From positions 157,191,454 to 157,255,453 of the forward strand of contig NC_081405.1 of assembly GCF_030272615.1 (NCBI RefSeq): DNA of 64,000 nt. Reading direction: 5' to 3'. Position numbers and translations under genes: made by a program. This DNA comes from Cryptomeria japonica (lineage: Eukaryota > Streptophyta > Pinopsida > Cupressales > Cupressaceae). The notes beneath the pieces were generated by a model. It had not been told where the DNA came from and made no database searches. It worked only from the letters and a program-made list of their open reading frames with translations. How positions within the stretch are numbered: the first letter of the stretch is position 1; each line of letters starts with the position of its first letter. Below are positions 23,397 through 35,162 of this stretch, piece after piece.

Positions 23397-24583
23397 CTCA
23401 TTGTAGTGTCATAAAATTGCGACCCTTGCAATTTTGACCATGTTTTAGGTCGTCACCCTAGCGACTGCATCTCCTTACTTAATTGGGACCCCTTTCTGCA
23501 TCATTCTACCAAATCTCCTCTCGTTTCATCCCTTGTGTCACCTTGTGACCCTATCCAAGCCGTAAAATAGGGTAGGATAGGGGCATGGCACCTTTTTCCT
23601 CCCTCTTTGGGTGGCCCTAAAATGTGTCCATCTGACCCTTGGACCTAATTTTCTCTTCGGGATCTAATTTCCCCTATGTCAGCCTTTGGTGAGATGAAAA
23701 ATTAATCCTCCTAGGAAAGTATAAAAAGGGATCTAGTCCTCTCATTTCCATAAGAGAAGATAAGCTAAAATTGGGTAAACAAGTGAAAGGTCTCCATTAT
23801 CGTCATCAAGCATTCAAGTCTCCAAGCATCCATCAAGTCTTCTTCTTCATGTGTCTTCCTCATTCATCCATTGGATCAACATTACAACATTCATTTGCAA
23901 GCATGTGTTTTACATGCCATTTCATACAATACTTGTGATTACATTCAAGAAGCAAAGCAACCATCATCAACAAATTGAAAATCTACAAGGTATACATTTC
24001 CATTATTTATATAATTATATTTAAGTATTTGCAATTACTTTCTTTCAAGGTTGATTCCTCAACTGAGGTTTGACTAAGGCAAACCCATATCCACAACCCT
24101 TCTTCCCTTCTTTTCTATGTGTAGGTTGCAGGTGTGCGGTTGTAATTACAAATTTAGGATTCATTTGCAGAGACAGAAAAACCCTTTTCGACTCGTATAT
24201 TTTTCAGAGGATCATGTGCAACTTGCACATGGTCCTGATGACTTTTCTCCAAATTTGCAAGGCAAGTCTGTATCAGTCTAAATACCTCAGATCCAAAGTT
24301 ACAGCACACTCCCGAATGGGTAGCTCCTTATTTCACCCATTTTGTCTTCATTTTTTGCATAGTCAACAAGTCAACTCTTCTACTTACAAAAGAGGTTAAA
24401 TTGCATTGTACCCTTGCAATTCACTTAGCATTCAGATCCTTATTCACTCTAGGGTTTGGATCTAGTGAATTCAACCCCTCTTTTTAATGTAAAGTATCTC
24501 CCAAGTGAAAATCATCCTAGTGATTTCCTTTCACTCTCCTAGGTGGGGAATCATTAGGGTTCAATTTTCCACTTTACACTCAT
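23397..24583 (+). mobile_element. Solo LTR with 5-base target duplication CTCAT
   Basis: The LTR occupies 23402-24578 (1177 bases). It begins TGTAGTG and ends CACTTTACA, so the outer four bases form an exact inverted repeat (TGTA...TACA). CTCAT flanks it on both sides (23397-23401 and 24579-24583). Taking out the LTR and one CTCAT leaves the Gypsy-2 minus-strand frame continuous from the G-patch segment into the pre-RT linker. TATAAAAAGGG at 23720-23730 suggests plus orientation. No internal element sequence remains, so this is a product of LTR-LTR recombination. Confidence 0.9.
23720..23730 (+). promoter_or_regulatory. TATA box of the solo LTR
   Basis: TATAAAAAGGG, about 320 bases into the LTR, the classical position for a U3 promoter; nothing similar is seen on the other strand. 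Confidence 0.55.
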
Positions 24584-25862
24584 GTGGGATGGAAGGGATT
24601 ACGAGGGTGATAGTGTTGACATGGGTGTCAAAGAAGATATCCTCTTTGTACTCAAAAGGCATTTCATAGAATTCCTCTTCATCAGAGTCTTCGACATCAG
24701 AGGAAGGACTTGAAGGGGTACCAATGATAGTGATCTTAGGTACTGGAGTATAACCCAAGCACCTGTTATACTTGTATGAGATGTGGTTTATCGATGCTTT
24801 GATTCCTTTCTCTTCTGGTCCCACGTCATGTCCTTTATAACCCATCTTATCCACTATGGTTGATGATTTTGGATACATCTTCTTGGGAATCTTTGTTGGT
24901 TCTTCATCTTCTTCATGGTACAACCAAGAAGAAACATCTCTCTTGAGACTCTCTTCATCAAGTGGGCCCCATTGTTTGAAGGTGGTATCCTTACATTGTA
25001 TAACAGGTTTCTAATCTTTTTTTATTTCTTTGGGCTTTCCAAATGACTTAGGAGACAAGGGGAGATTTCCTATTAATAAGATATACTCAAGTTTGTATTC
25101 TCCACAACCATTGTCTACAATCTTGATCTTGGGTTTAGTTTGGGATGAGGTGGAGGCAACTGTAGATGCGTCAAATGGAGGATATGGAGCGGTTCTATTT
25201 AATAGGAAATGGTATGGATGTTTCCCCTCTAGGATCCTGCAATACTAAAAGGGTTGTGGATCACCTCTGATGGTGATTTCTCTACCATTGAACGTAAATT
25301 TAATGCATTGATGGTAAGTGGAGGGAATGGCTTGAAGCGAATGAATCCATGGGTGCCCAAGGAGAATGTTACAAGGGAGATCAAGATCCAAAACTTGGCA
25401 AGGGGTATCAATTGTAATAGGTCCCACTTGATGAAGTAAAGTGATCATTCCTTTAGAAACCCTATCTGTATCATCATAGGATTTGATTGTGATTCATCCT
25501 GATGTGTCAACCAAGTCCTCAGAAAGCCATAATTACTTTATTAACCTATATGTACAAAGATTGAGTCCAGATCCACCCTCTATCAAGATGTGTTTAACCT
25601 TGTGTATCTGGATAAGAGTTTCAATATGCAATGGTTTATTATGATCATCATCTATGGGAGCATCATTGGAAGTGAAAACAAGGTGCTTCTGGGTAGTAAG
25701 GTTTCCAATGAGGGCTTGGAATTGGGTAGCATTGATGTTGTCAGGGACACATGACTTGAGGAGGGCTTGTTCCAAAATCTCCTTGTGGACATGGGAGGTC
25801 TTGAGGAGCTCTAAGATGGAGATCTGTGTAGGGGTCTTCCCAATATGGTCAAGGAGGTCATG
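24579..25862 (-). pseudogene. pro: Gypsy-2 protease with G-patch segment
   Basis: On the minus strand the N-terminal part has FQALIGNLTTQKHLVF and the active site HILIEGGSGLNLC near 25590-25560, where Glu replaces the usual catalytic Asp of DGGSALN. The C-terminal core is CNILLGHPWIHSLQAIPS (near 25370-25310) followed by CIKFTFNGREITIRGD. After a frame change and acidic linker, MGYKGHDVGPEEKGI near 24843-24799 matches the glycine pattern of a G-patch motif. An acidic stretch (DVEDSDEEEFYEMP) follows. The solo LTR lies immediately downstream. Cuts gag-pol in a live element; the G-patch probably binds nucleic acid. Confidence 0.75.
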
Positions 25863-28147
25863 TCAATGGGTGGATGACATGGGGGGAGGCTTTGGTGGAG
25901 GAGGGGCTCCTTGGATAATTACCCTCCCATATTGGGTAGTTACATTGTAGTCATTCAAAGAGTGGGAAGCAGAAGGTGTGGCACCTTGAATGACTATATT
26001 AGTAGGATTGGGTTTGCTTGCCGATTGAGGAGGGGTGAGACTTCCTTGAATGGTGATCTTAGATCTGATTTGGGAATGGGGTGGGTTAGGTCCTTGGATA
26101 GTGATGACATTGGCATGGTTCTCTATAGGCTCAATACGACCCACCAAGAAGTCAAAGCCAGATATAAGATTGGTATACTTGCAATTCATAGCATTAAATG
26201 ATGAGGCCTTGCCTTTGTCATGTTTCAGGAAGGTTTCCTGGTACATCTTGAGTTTATCGTTATTGTTACCATATTTTGTTGTTGCTACCTCAATATCACC
26301 CTTGTCAATGAGATCTTGTATGTAGTTCTTTAGCTTCATACACTTTCATGTATCATGCCCATTGATGTGATGATAATCACAATACTCATTCTCATTATAC
26401 CACGTAGGCTTGGGTTGGTTAGGATCAAACAGATGATTTATCAGAAAGACAACTGCACCAACTCGGACAAGCTTGTGGAACACAACCTCAATGGGCTCAG
26501 CAAGGGGGGTATACTCCCTTGGGGCCTGACTATTAGATCAGGGTGGTCACCCCTAGACTAAGACATTGTTGGGGGGCCTCTGAGATTGATTTTGATTGTG
26601 TTTTTGAGTGTTAGATTGATGATTAGTGGTGGTGGACTTTGGAGGGGCAGCCACGGTTTGGACCAGCTTTGCATCAATGACACCATGGTTGACTACATTC
26701 TTATTTTTAGACAAAAACTTTGGTTTATCATTGTAATAAGAGGAAGTATTCTGACTTGATTTTTGATAATTCTTTAGAGTGTCATCCTCTAACAAGACAC
26801 GTTCAAGAGCTAGGCCCTTATCAATCAACTTTTGGAAAGACTTTATGTACTGAGATGTCAAGGGTTTTGATAGTTTGGGTACCAGATTTTTCTAAAATAA
26901 TTTGATTTGGTGTTGTTCTGGCATATCCCACTAGAATTTCTTGATAAGGTGTCGCCACCTCTGCAAGAATTTGGTGAACTTTTTCTCAGGCCTCTCTCTT
27001 GTGTTACAAAGGTCATCATGGAAACTTCATTGAGAATGTTATAAGCATAGTGGGCCATGAACTTTTTTGCTAAGTCTGGAAAGGAGGTGATAGAACCTCT
27101 AGGCAGGGACGAGAACTATGCAAGAGCATCTCCTATGAGACTCTTAGGGAAAATTCTATAGAGATATAAGTCACTCCAGGAAACTTCTTGGCATAAGATG
27201 TGAAACTCACGAACATGGTCTCGAGGTTCCCCCTTTCCCTCATACTTTGTGAGCTTAGGCATCTCAAACCCTGGTGGGTAAGGTGCAACTGATATCGAAG
27301 GATCATAAGGACAAGGATAGAATTCCTCAAATGAATAAGGTTTTCTTTTGTTAGTCCCTTCCTTCATTTTTTTGATGATGTTTTTCATGTCCTAGATTTC
27401 CTTGATTATATCATGTTGCAAGTCTTGGACATGATGGACCATATTTGCCCCAAGTATCTAGTGAGTCATGGAAGGTATACCATGACCACTAATGTATTGA
27501 TAAGATGAAGAAGTGGGAATGTGAGATGTGATGATTGATGTAACGGGGAATTGGGTGACAATTGATCGTGACCCACAAATGGTTGTCACAGGTGGAAGAG
27601 AAGCATTGATGAAATTAGTTGTATTATTAAGAGGAATGGAAGATTGCGGAATGGATACATGTGGTCGGGTAGAAGAAGATGGTATAGAGGCATTTTGGAG
27701 AATAGATGTGACCAGGTTGGATAATGGTATAGATGTCAATAAAGAAGAATGTTGGATAGAAACCATGAGGATGGATACTATGGGCACTATTGATTGATGG
27801 TAAATGACAGGCGCAACAATGTGAGTAGGAGAAAATTCTCCTTGTAATTGTTGATCAAGAATGGATCTATTGAAATCAGGGGGAAGGCAAGCTCCATTTT
27901 CAATAAGTTTCTTTACAAGACCACAAGGATTATGTCAGATGAATTTCTCCATCATTTCTTGATTGTATGAATCTTCTAAGAATGTTTGCACTTTTGGGGA
28001 GAGTTCCTCTTGATCAACCATGTTAGGGTCCCCTTGTGGCTGTGGATCTTGAGTGTGGGGTCCCACATTTTTCCCTTGTGTGGGATCTTGTGTATGATCT
28101 TGATATAGGACACTAATGTTTGGCATGCCATATTGTTGTTCAACCAT
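25863..28147 (-). pseudogene. gag: Gypsy-2 gag
   Basis: Minus-strand frame from about 28146 (MVEQQYGMPNISVLYQ). A Ser/Thr/Pro-rich N-terminal part (27790-27450) precedes the capsid-like core (PYPPGFEMPKLTKYEGKG, VREFHILCQEVSW, then SLIGDALA at 27116, typical gag). After frameshifts come FQKLIDKGLALERVL and a zinc-knuckle-like CDYHHINGHDT with the next Cys two codons on (near 26350). The C-terminal 26339-25863 block has four spaced copies of an I-x-I-Q-G peptide. Stops are mostly TAG. Structural protein of the particle. Confidence 0.75.
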
Positions 28148-29465
28148 CTTCTTCTTCTGAGATCAAGTTGTGACCATGCAAGAATAATCTTAGGAAAATT
28201 TGTTGGAAGAAAAGTTGACGAAAAGACTTAGCTAGGATTTTGGATTTTTTATTTGGTTTAGATTTGATGAAGTTGGATAAAATGATTGATGGGGTCCTTG
28301 GATTAGGAAAAGAGTTTGATTAATATTTCCCCTTATTCCTTTGATGAGGATTTTAGGTGGGGGATGTTGATTAAACCACAAACAAGGTGACAACCAAGCT
28401 GGGTAAAATTTAGACCTTAGGATAATAATCAAAGTCTATTTCTACTAAGGATTGACTAATGATCCAAAGCAAAATAAAGACATAGGATAGGAGTCTTGAT
28501 CGACTCAAAAGATGAGGCAAAGGTACTTGGGGGAGATTACTTCCCAAGCACAAAAGCCAAATGATTAATTGATTAAAGATGAGGTCTAAATAAAACTTCA
28601 TAAGGTACAAAACCTTAGAGTGGGGTTGATTTGATTGATTGATTGGAGGATGATAAATTTAGTTCAGGATGATTTGATTGAGGATGCGGTTGATTGATGT
28701 GCTAAGTCCTTGGAAAATGGTAATAATGAAATATCAAAGAAGGATGATAGTAATAACTAGAAGAAATTGAAGACTAGATTATCCTTGGAATGGAAATGAC
28801 TCAATAAGTTATAGATTTGGATGGCAAATTGTATGAAGGAATGCGACCACCCTGATTTTGATGATAGTTAGTATTGAAAGACAAGCTTGATCCTTGGTGT
28901 AGGGCACAGACTCTTAGTTCATCACCAGCATCAAACTCATTGCTATGAACATGGATATAATCATGATATCGGTGCAAAAAGGTCCTATGTTTAAGCGAGA
29001 GTTTGTGGTTGGTATACCAAAACTTTCGACGTCTAATGAGTTGGGCTTTGGTGAGCTTATTTTTCTTGATTGGATGATGGATTGACTTCTTGGGATGCTT
29101 GTACAAATTAATCTTATGAAACATAAGGTGAAAATGTGATGGACCATATTTGGACTTTGACTATGCAAGGTGTGAAAAATTGGACTTGAGAATGTTTGAC
29201 AAATGTGGAAAATGAGGGGGATTTTTTTTCACTCTATTCTTGGAAAGAAAGTATCAAACATAGAAAACACATTAGCCAAGTGTGACTCAAAGACTATCAG
29301 TCACCTTTACAATAATTCTTAAGGATGGCAAGGAAAATAGTTATTTATCTCACTTGGTTTCCCAATTACACTTACTCTGAGTAGATACTTAGATGCTTGA
29401 CCCCACTGGCTCCACCCTTGGCACTCAATTCTTTGGGGAAGCCAAGCAATAGTTCCCATGAAAAC
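28148..29465 (-). other. Gypsy-2 5' leader, with a small basic frame
   Basis: Between gag and the Copia-A insertion. The only notable frame is 29124-28801 (minus, 107 codons, MFHKINLYKHPKKSIHH..., rich in Lys/His/Arg, later ELRVCALHQGSSL). It lies upstream of gag, where Ogre elements carry an extra ORF1, but similarity to that protein cannot be shown here. The rest of the stretch is non-coding. Confidence 0.4.
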
Positions 29466-30692
29466 TGTTAGGATAATCGAAGGACAACTGAGAAGGGGGT
29501 GAATCAGTTGTCAACAAATTACAAAACTTTAACCACACAAAACCTTATATAGGAATGCATAAACCAAATACCAGAATAGCGAATATAACAATTAAGCACA
29601 AACATAAATCAAAGAACAATTACCAACCATCCATAACACATAACACCAAGATTTGTACGTGGAAAACCCGATAAAGGGAAAAACCACAATGGGAAGCCTA
29701 ACCATAGTCAGATAATACTTCTGCAGCAAGAATGTGATTACAATAAGAGAGGCTTGCACATGTAGGAAGACCAACTACCTAGAGCACATTGCTCATCACA
29801 AAAGGAGCCTCACTGAATACAAAATAAATCTAGACTTGTACAATCTGAAAAGATGAATGAACTACAAGAATAGCATCTCCTATGCCTGAGTATAGTTTAA
29901 GTCAAGCTCAATACCAGAGGTCGTAAACCTCTTACACAAACCCAATTTGATTACCTATGATCGACCAAAACCTCTGCATGTGATTACAACTTTATTCGCA
30001 CACAGGTAATCCCATAACCATGACCTACCATCTAATTTACAAAGAGATCTTACATCATATTTATACCAAGATGGGACCTAAACAATTAGGTTGGCTACCT
30101 AAAAGATAATACAATAAATCCGTTAAATTATCCCGCAAACCAATGATAAACCAAGTTGGCCTAAGACCAAAACAACGTAAACCAAACAATAAATCCAACC
30201 GGTGGTGCATCAGGAGCATCAACCAACACATTACATAAACCAATCCATAACCTAACAAAATAACACTGGGCCCAAAATAGGTCACCATAAGCCAAATGAA
30301 ACACCATGATCAAATGGAACACGAACAAGATAACCATCAGCATCCTAATAACCTTCTAGAAGCCACACCAACACCATTTATTAGATTCATCAAAAGATCT
30401 TCATCAAAGAATTGTTGGTAGAACCCTTACCAGTAACCAAAGGCGTACTAGAACATATGATAGCATCCAGATCATCAAATCTCAAACCAACTAAATGTGA
30501 TACACATCAAGAACACATGAATAACCAATGCAAACCAATTCCAACAGTCGAACCAAAACTGAAGACAAATATCTAGATCGACATCAAAGACCAACCACTC
30601 CACCGGAATGTGGTAGATAGCAAAACAGCTAGTGTTGATATTAATGACAAACATTAATCTAACATATTATCAATTCCTCCAAATTGCCAACA
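29466..30692 (-). repeat. Copia-A 3' LTR
   Basis: 1227 bases, pairs with 41936-43158. Minus-strand TATA at 30057-30065 (TATAAATAT). Near its transcriptional 3' end it has the GGTTTTCCACGTACAAATC word and a C-run shared with Copia-B and -C. Confidence 0.95.
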
Positions 30693-31057
30693 ATATCCCC
30701 CTTTGCAATTGATGGCAACACTAGATGTGAAAAACATCCAAGTGCCAAGAAGTGCCAAACAAGTCTCCCAAATGGAAGACATCCAAGAAACTCTCAAAGA
30801 TGATATGACAATGAAGTTCAGAACCAATAGACCAAACTCCCCATGTGAATGATATCCCTGTTAAGCTCTATTTTTCACATAAATAACTCTCCCCCTTGAC
30901 ATTAATACCAAAAATATGACATAAACATCAAAGAAAAATCATAAAACCTCTGAACCACACAACTGACTACTCCCCCTGAGTAGTAGCACCAACACATCAA
31001 TCCAGAGTGAGTGATAGTTTTGATAATGCATGTCAGACTGATGTTAGTTAGCATCAC
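30693..31057 (-). other. Copia-A 3' untranslated region with purine tracts
   Basis: Non-coding. Minus-strand purine tracts: CAGGGGGAGTAGT (about 30971-30983), TCAAGGGGGAGAG (about 30887-30899) and the terminal polypurine tract CAAAGGGGGATAT next to the LTR. Confidence 0.7.
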
Positions 31058-31585
31058 TCAAGTCTCTACCGGAGGGGCAGAAACTCCCAATCTATCTCTG
31101 AAGTATTCAAATGATTCTTTAGTCAAAGGTTTAGTGAATATATTTGCAATCTTCTCTTTAGTGTTCACATAAACCAATCTTACTTCATTTCCTTCCACCT
31201 TCTCCTTAAGAAAATTATACTTGATAGAAATGTGCTTAGTCTTACAATGAAATATCAAATTCTTTGATATGTCAATAGCAGCAGAGTTATCATAGTGAAT
31301 AACTACCGGTTCATTACAATCTACCCTTATATCCTTCAACATTTGCTTCATCCATAGAACTTATCTACAATTAGTATCAGCAACAACATACTCAGCTTCA
31401 ATAATAGATAAAGAAGTACATGATTGTTTCTTGTTAATCCATGAAATAAGTTTCTTTCCAAGAAAGAAATCTCCATCGGATGTACTCTTCTGGTCATCAA
31501 CATCTCCAGCCTAGTCATCATTTGTATATGCACATAGTGTAAAGTCATCATTTTTAGGATACCACAAACCATACTCAGGTCTTCC
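31058..31585 (-). pseudogene. RNH: Copia-A RNase H
   Basis: C-terminal copia RNase H on the minus strand in two frames: 31572-31348 (degraded, frame-shifted) and 31351-31058, which has VVIHYDNSAAIDISKN, HISIKYNFLKEKVEG and IANIFTKPLTKESFEYFRDRLG. The stop after PPVET matches the end in Copia-C. Degrades RNA of the hybrid in a live element. Confidence 0.85.
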
Positions 31586-32887
31586 TTACAAATACCTGAA
31601 AATCCTTTTCACCTCACTCTCACGATTCTCTCTAGGATCACTTTGATATCTTGATACAATACAAACTGGACTCATTATATCTGGTCTAGTTTGAATCAAA
31701 TATAACAAACCACCAATCATATATTTATACCTTGTAAGATTTATCGAAGTTGATACATCATTCTTTGTCAATTTCTCACTTGTGACCATAGGGGTACCAA
31801 CCCGTTTGGAATTTTCCATACCAAATTTCTTCAACAACTCTCTAGCATACTTAGTTTGATAGATGAAAATGCCTTTATCATTTTGAGTAATCTGCAAACC
31901 TAAGAAACATTTCATCTCTCCAATCATAGACATCTCAAATTCACTCTTCATATTTTCAGAGAATTCCATACATAACTTATCCTCACCTCCAAAAATGATA
32001 TCATTAACAAAGACTTCAACAATCAATATGTCATCATCAGTGATCTTATAATATAAGGTACTATCAGAATTACCTTTAGTGAAACCAAGCTTCAAAAGAT
32101 ATTTGTCCAATCTAGCATACCAAGATCTAGGGGCTTGTTTCAATCCATATAAAGCTTTCCTTAACCTACAAACCATGTTTTTGTCATCTAAAAGTTAAAA
32201 TACATTAGGTTTCTCAATGTAAACTTCCTCTTCAAGATCTCCATTCAAAAATGCACACTTAACATCCATCTGATAAACCTTGTATTTTTTATGGGTAGCA
32301 TAAGCAAGAAATAATCTCACAGCTTCAATCCTAGCTACTGGAGAAAAAGTCTCATCATAATCAATTCCTCTCTTCTGATAATATCCTTTACATACCAATC
32401 TAGCTTTATTCCTCACAACTTGTCCATCCTCATTCAATTTATTCCTAAAAACCCACTTAGTTCCAAAAACATTCTTATTTTTAGGCCTGGGAACTAAAGT
32501 CCATGTGTTGTTCTTTTCAATCTGATCCAATTCCTCTTCCATAGCTCTCATCCAACATTCATCTTTACAAGATTCAATAACTGATGTCAGTTCAACTTGA
32601 GAAATTAAACATACCTCATCAGCTGCCAACCTTCTTCTTGTCATTACTCCTTTGTTCTTGTCTCCAATGATTTGATCTTCTAAATGATTCAACCTTACAT
32701 ACCTGGGAGTCTTCTGACTTTCTGTTTCTCTGCTGTGATCTTCAATTACTGTTGAATTTTCTAATACTATCAGGGTAACTGGTTCAACATTTTGTTCTGG
32801 TACAAGTGCTACCAGTTTAGTTATGATCATCTCCACTTCTAGTTCTCCCTCATAAGTTCTGATTTGAGCTTTGTATTGCTCATCCAC
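31586..32887 (-). pseudogene. RT: Copia-A reverse transcriptase
   Basis: 32887-32195 holds the linker and RT N-terminus ([77 protein letters not shown]). 32176-31586 continues with [19 protein letters not shown], catalytic VFVNDIIFGG (second residue pair V-N-D, so the first Asp is Asn), then the copia motif LLKKFGMENSKRVGTPM and RYKYMIGGLLYLIQTRPDI. One TAA and a few other stops. RT-RNase H copies element RNA. Confidence 0.9.
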
Positions 32888-34199
32888 CTTGACATTAGCA
32901 CTCTACACAATTCTCTGCAATATTTTGTTATAACATCTATATGCTTCGCTTTCATCAGAATAACCAAGAAATATCCCTTCATCACATCTAGGATCAAACT
33001 TTCCAATGGAATCATCTCTTTTGATATAGCATTTACTACCAAAGATTTTGAAATACTTAACTGTAGGTGTATGACCAAACCATAACTCATAAGGTGTCTT
33101 ATCGGTGTCTCATTTGATATGAACACTGTTGAATGTGTATATCATCATGCTCATAGTTTCTCTCCAATATGTATGAGGCAAATTAGCTTCCATCATCATA
33201 GTTTTGGCCGCATCCAAGATAGTTATGTTCTTTCTTTCCACAACACCATTCTGCTGAGGTGTCTGGGGTACAAACAACTGTCTCCTTATCCCATGTTTCT
33301 CACAATAACTATTAAATTCACCAGATGTGAATTCATCACCCTGATTTGACCTTAACCATTTAATCTTCAACCATGTCTTTGTCTCAACTTTAGCTTTAAA
33401 GATCTTAAAATTTTCAAAATCTTTAGATTTTTCCCTTAGAAAAGTAACCCACATCATTATAGAATAATCATCAATGATTAGCATGAAATATCTATCACCT
33501 TGAAAAACTCTTTATTCTAGAAAGACCACATAAATTAGTATGAATAAGATCAATAACATCATTAGATTTGTCTTGTATACTCTTAAAATAAGTTCTAACT
33601 TTCTTTCCCATTTGACATTCCTTACATACCAGATTATAGGGCTTCACAATTTTAGGTATATCTTTGACAGCCTTAGTTGAACTAATCTTTACAATTCAAT
33701 CAAAATTCACATGACACAACCTCTTATGCCATAACCAACTCTCATCAACTTGTGCAACCAAAAATGTCTTCTCACCGGAGTTCAAATGAAAGATGTTACC
33801 TTTAGTCTGAGTACCAGTTGCAATCTCCAATCTAGATCTATTAATGATTTTGCATTTTCCATCCTTGAACTATAATTGGAATTCCTTATCCACCAATTTT
33901 CCTACACTCAAAATATTATGCCTTAAACCTTCAACATAATAAACATTATCAATGTTACACTTACCATCCAATGACATAGTTCCTCTTCCTCTGATCATAC
34001 ATGCTTTGTCATCTCCAAATCTAACTAGACCACCATCAAATTCTTGCAATGATAGGAACTTCCTTTTATCTCCAGGCATATGATTTGAACATCTACTGTC
34101 TATCACCCATTCATCCTTGTCTTCAATTTTAGAAACAAGGCCCTTTTCCTCATTTTGAGTAACAGGTGTCGGAGCATCTTCTTTATTCGCATAGTAACA
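32888..34199 (-). pseudogene. Copia-A protease and integrase
   Basis: Protease motif DSRCSNHMPGDKRKF at 34106-34050: the normal DSGC has Gly changed to Arg. VRFGDDKACMIRGRG and YYVEGLRHNILSVGKL follow. The pre-integrase zinc region (WLWHKRLCHVNFD and CKECQMGKK, near 33740-33600) leads to the core at 33484-33110: MLIIDDYSIMMWVTFLREK, LRSNQGDEFTSGEFN and PQTPQQNGVVERKN (D, D, E region). Frameshifts near 33490 and 33100. Confidence 0.85.
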
Positions 34200-35157
34200 T
34201 GATTTGTTTGTGTTCCTCGTGTACTTATGCTTGTTCTAATAATCATGATTAGGCCTAAAAGATCTTCTATCTTTTTGTTCAAATCTTGAATTCCTCTCAG
34301 GATATCTAGATGCAAAATGACCTATCTTATTGCATGCAAAACATTTAAAAGGTGATTTTCCTTCATACTTACTTCCTGTAGGACCTTTAGGTACTCTTCT
34401 ATCAAATAGGGCTTCAAGTTTCTCAAACTCATCATTTTCTTTTCTCATTTCCTCCAGTTCCTTTGCATATAAATCTTTCCAATCACTCTTGTCGGTTGAT
34501 GATGCAGATGTATGAAAAGTAGATTCAGTCTTTGCAGCTCCTTGAGGAACAAATTATTCAAGTTCAAAAGCAAATAATTTTTCAACCAAAGTATCCATGT
34601 TAATAGAAGTGTTAGCCATTGTTCTCAGCTCATTAATTGTAGTACCCTTCATCTTGTAATCTAGTGGCAAAGATCTCAATACTTTAGAAACAATCTCATC
34701 TTCACTTGAAGATCTGCCACAACATTGAATTCCCATAACAATTTCATTAACTCTTTCCATAAAAGAAGTAATCCTTTCATCTTCTTCCATATTCATATTT
34801 TCATACCTCGCTCAGTAACCATCAAGTTTAGTAATTTTAACAGTAGGGTCACCTTTATTCAGAGCCTCAAAATTATCCCATATAGCCTTCGCAGATGATT
34901 GGTCAGTTAATCCCATAATTTGTTGATCAAAAAGTGAACTCAAGAGTGTTTCTCTAGCTCTAGAGTCATTTTCAATGTCCTTATCCAAGTTTGTCAAAGG
35001 AGGATTGCCAGATGTCAGATTATGAGGAGTGTAGCCTTTCTCCATGATCTCCCAAATCTCTTTCCCAATAAATCTCAAATGAGTCTCCATCTGAATCTTC
35101 CATACCCTGTAATTTGTTGAATCAAGCTTTGGGGTTTCTCTCCAGAAAATAGATGCA
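34200..35157 (-). pseudogene. gag: Copia-A gag, main part
   Basis: Minus strand: UBN2-type gag (METHLRFIGKEIWEIMEKGY at 35090; MNMEEDERITSFMERVNEIV at 34796), then KSDWKDLYAKELEE and the zinc knuckle CFACNKIGHFASRYP near 34346-34300, whose last Cys is Tyr. Stops near 34809 and 34551 (TAG/TGA type). The first seven codons lie beyond Copia-B, at 41879-41860. Confidence 0.85.
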
Positions 35158-35162
35158 GTTGA
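35158..35162. repeat. Copia-B target site duplication, left (GTTGA)
   Basis: GTTGA directly precedes TGTTGG of the left Copia-B LTR and is repeated exactly at 41860-41864. Confidence 0.95.

Noticed and set aside
25911-26325. Plus-strand frames of 90-98 codons
   Set aside because: They are antisense shadows of the Gypsy-2 gag C-terminus, whose gag motifs and repeated IQG peptides read on the minus strand.
29592-30343. Several minus frames in the Copia-A LTR
   Set aside because: Short hydrophobic frames in a promoter-containing LTR, with no conservation of frame in the second copy.
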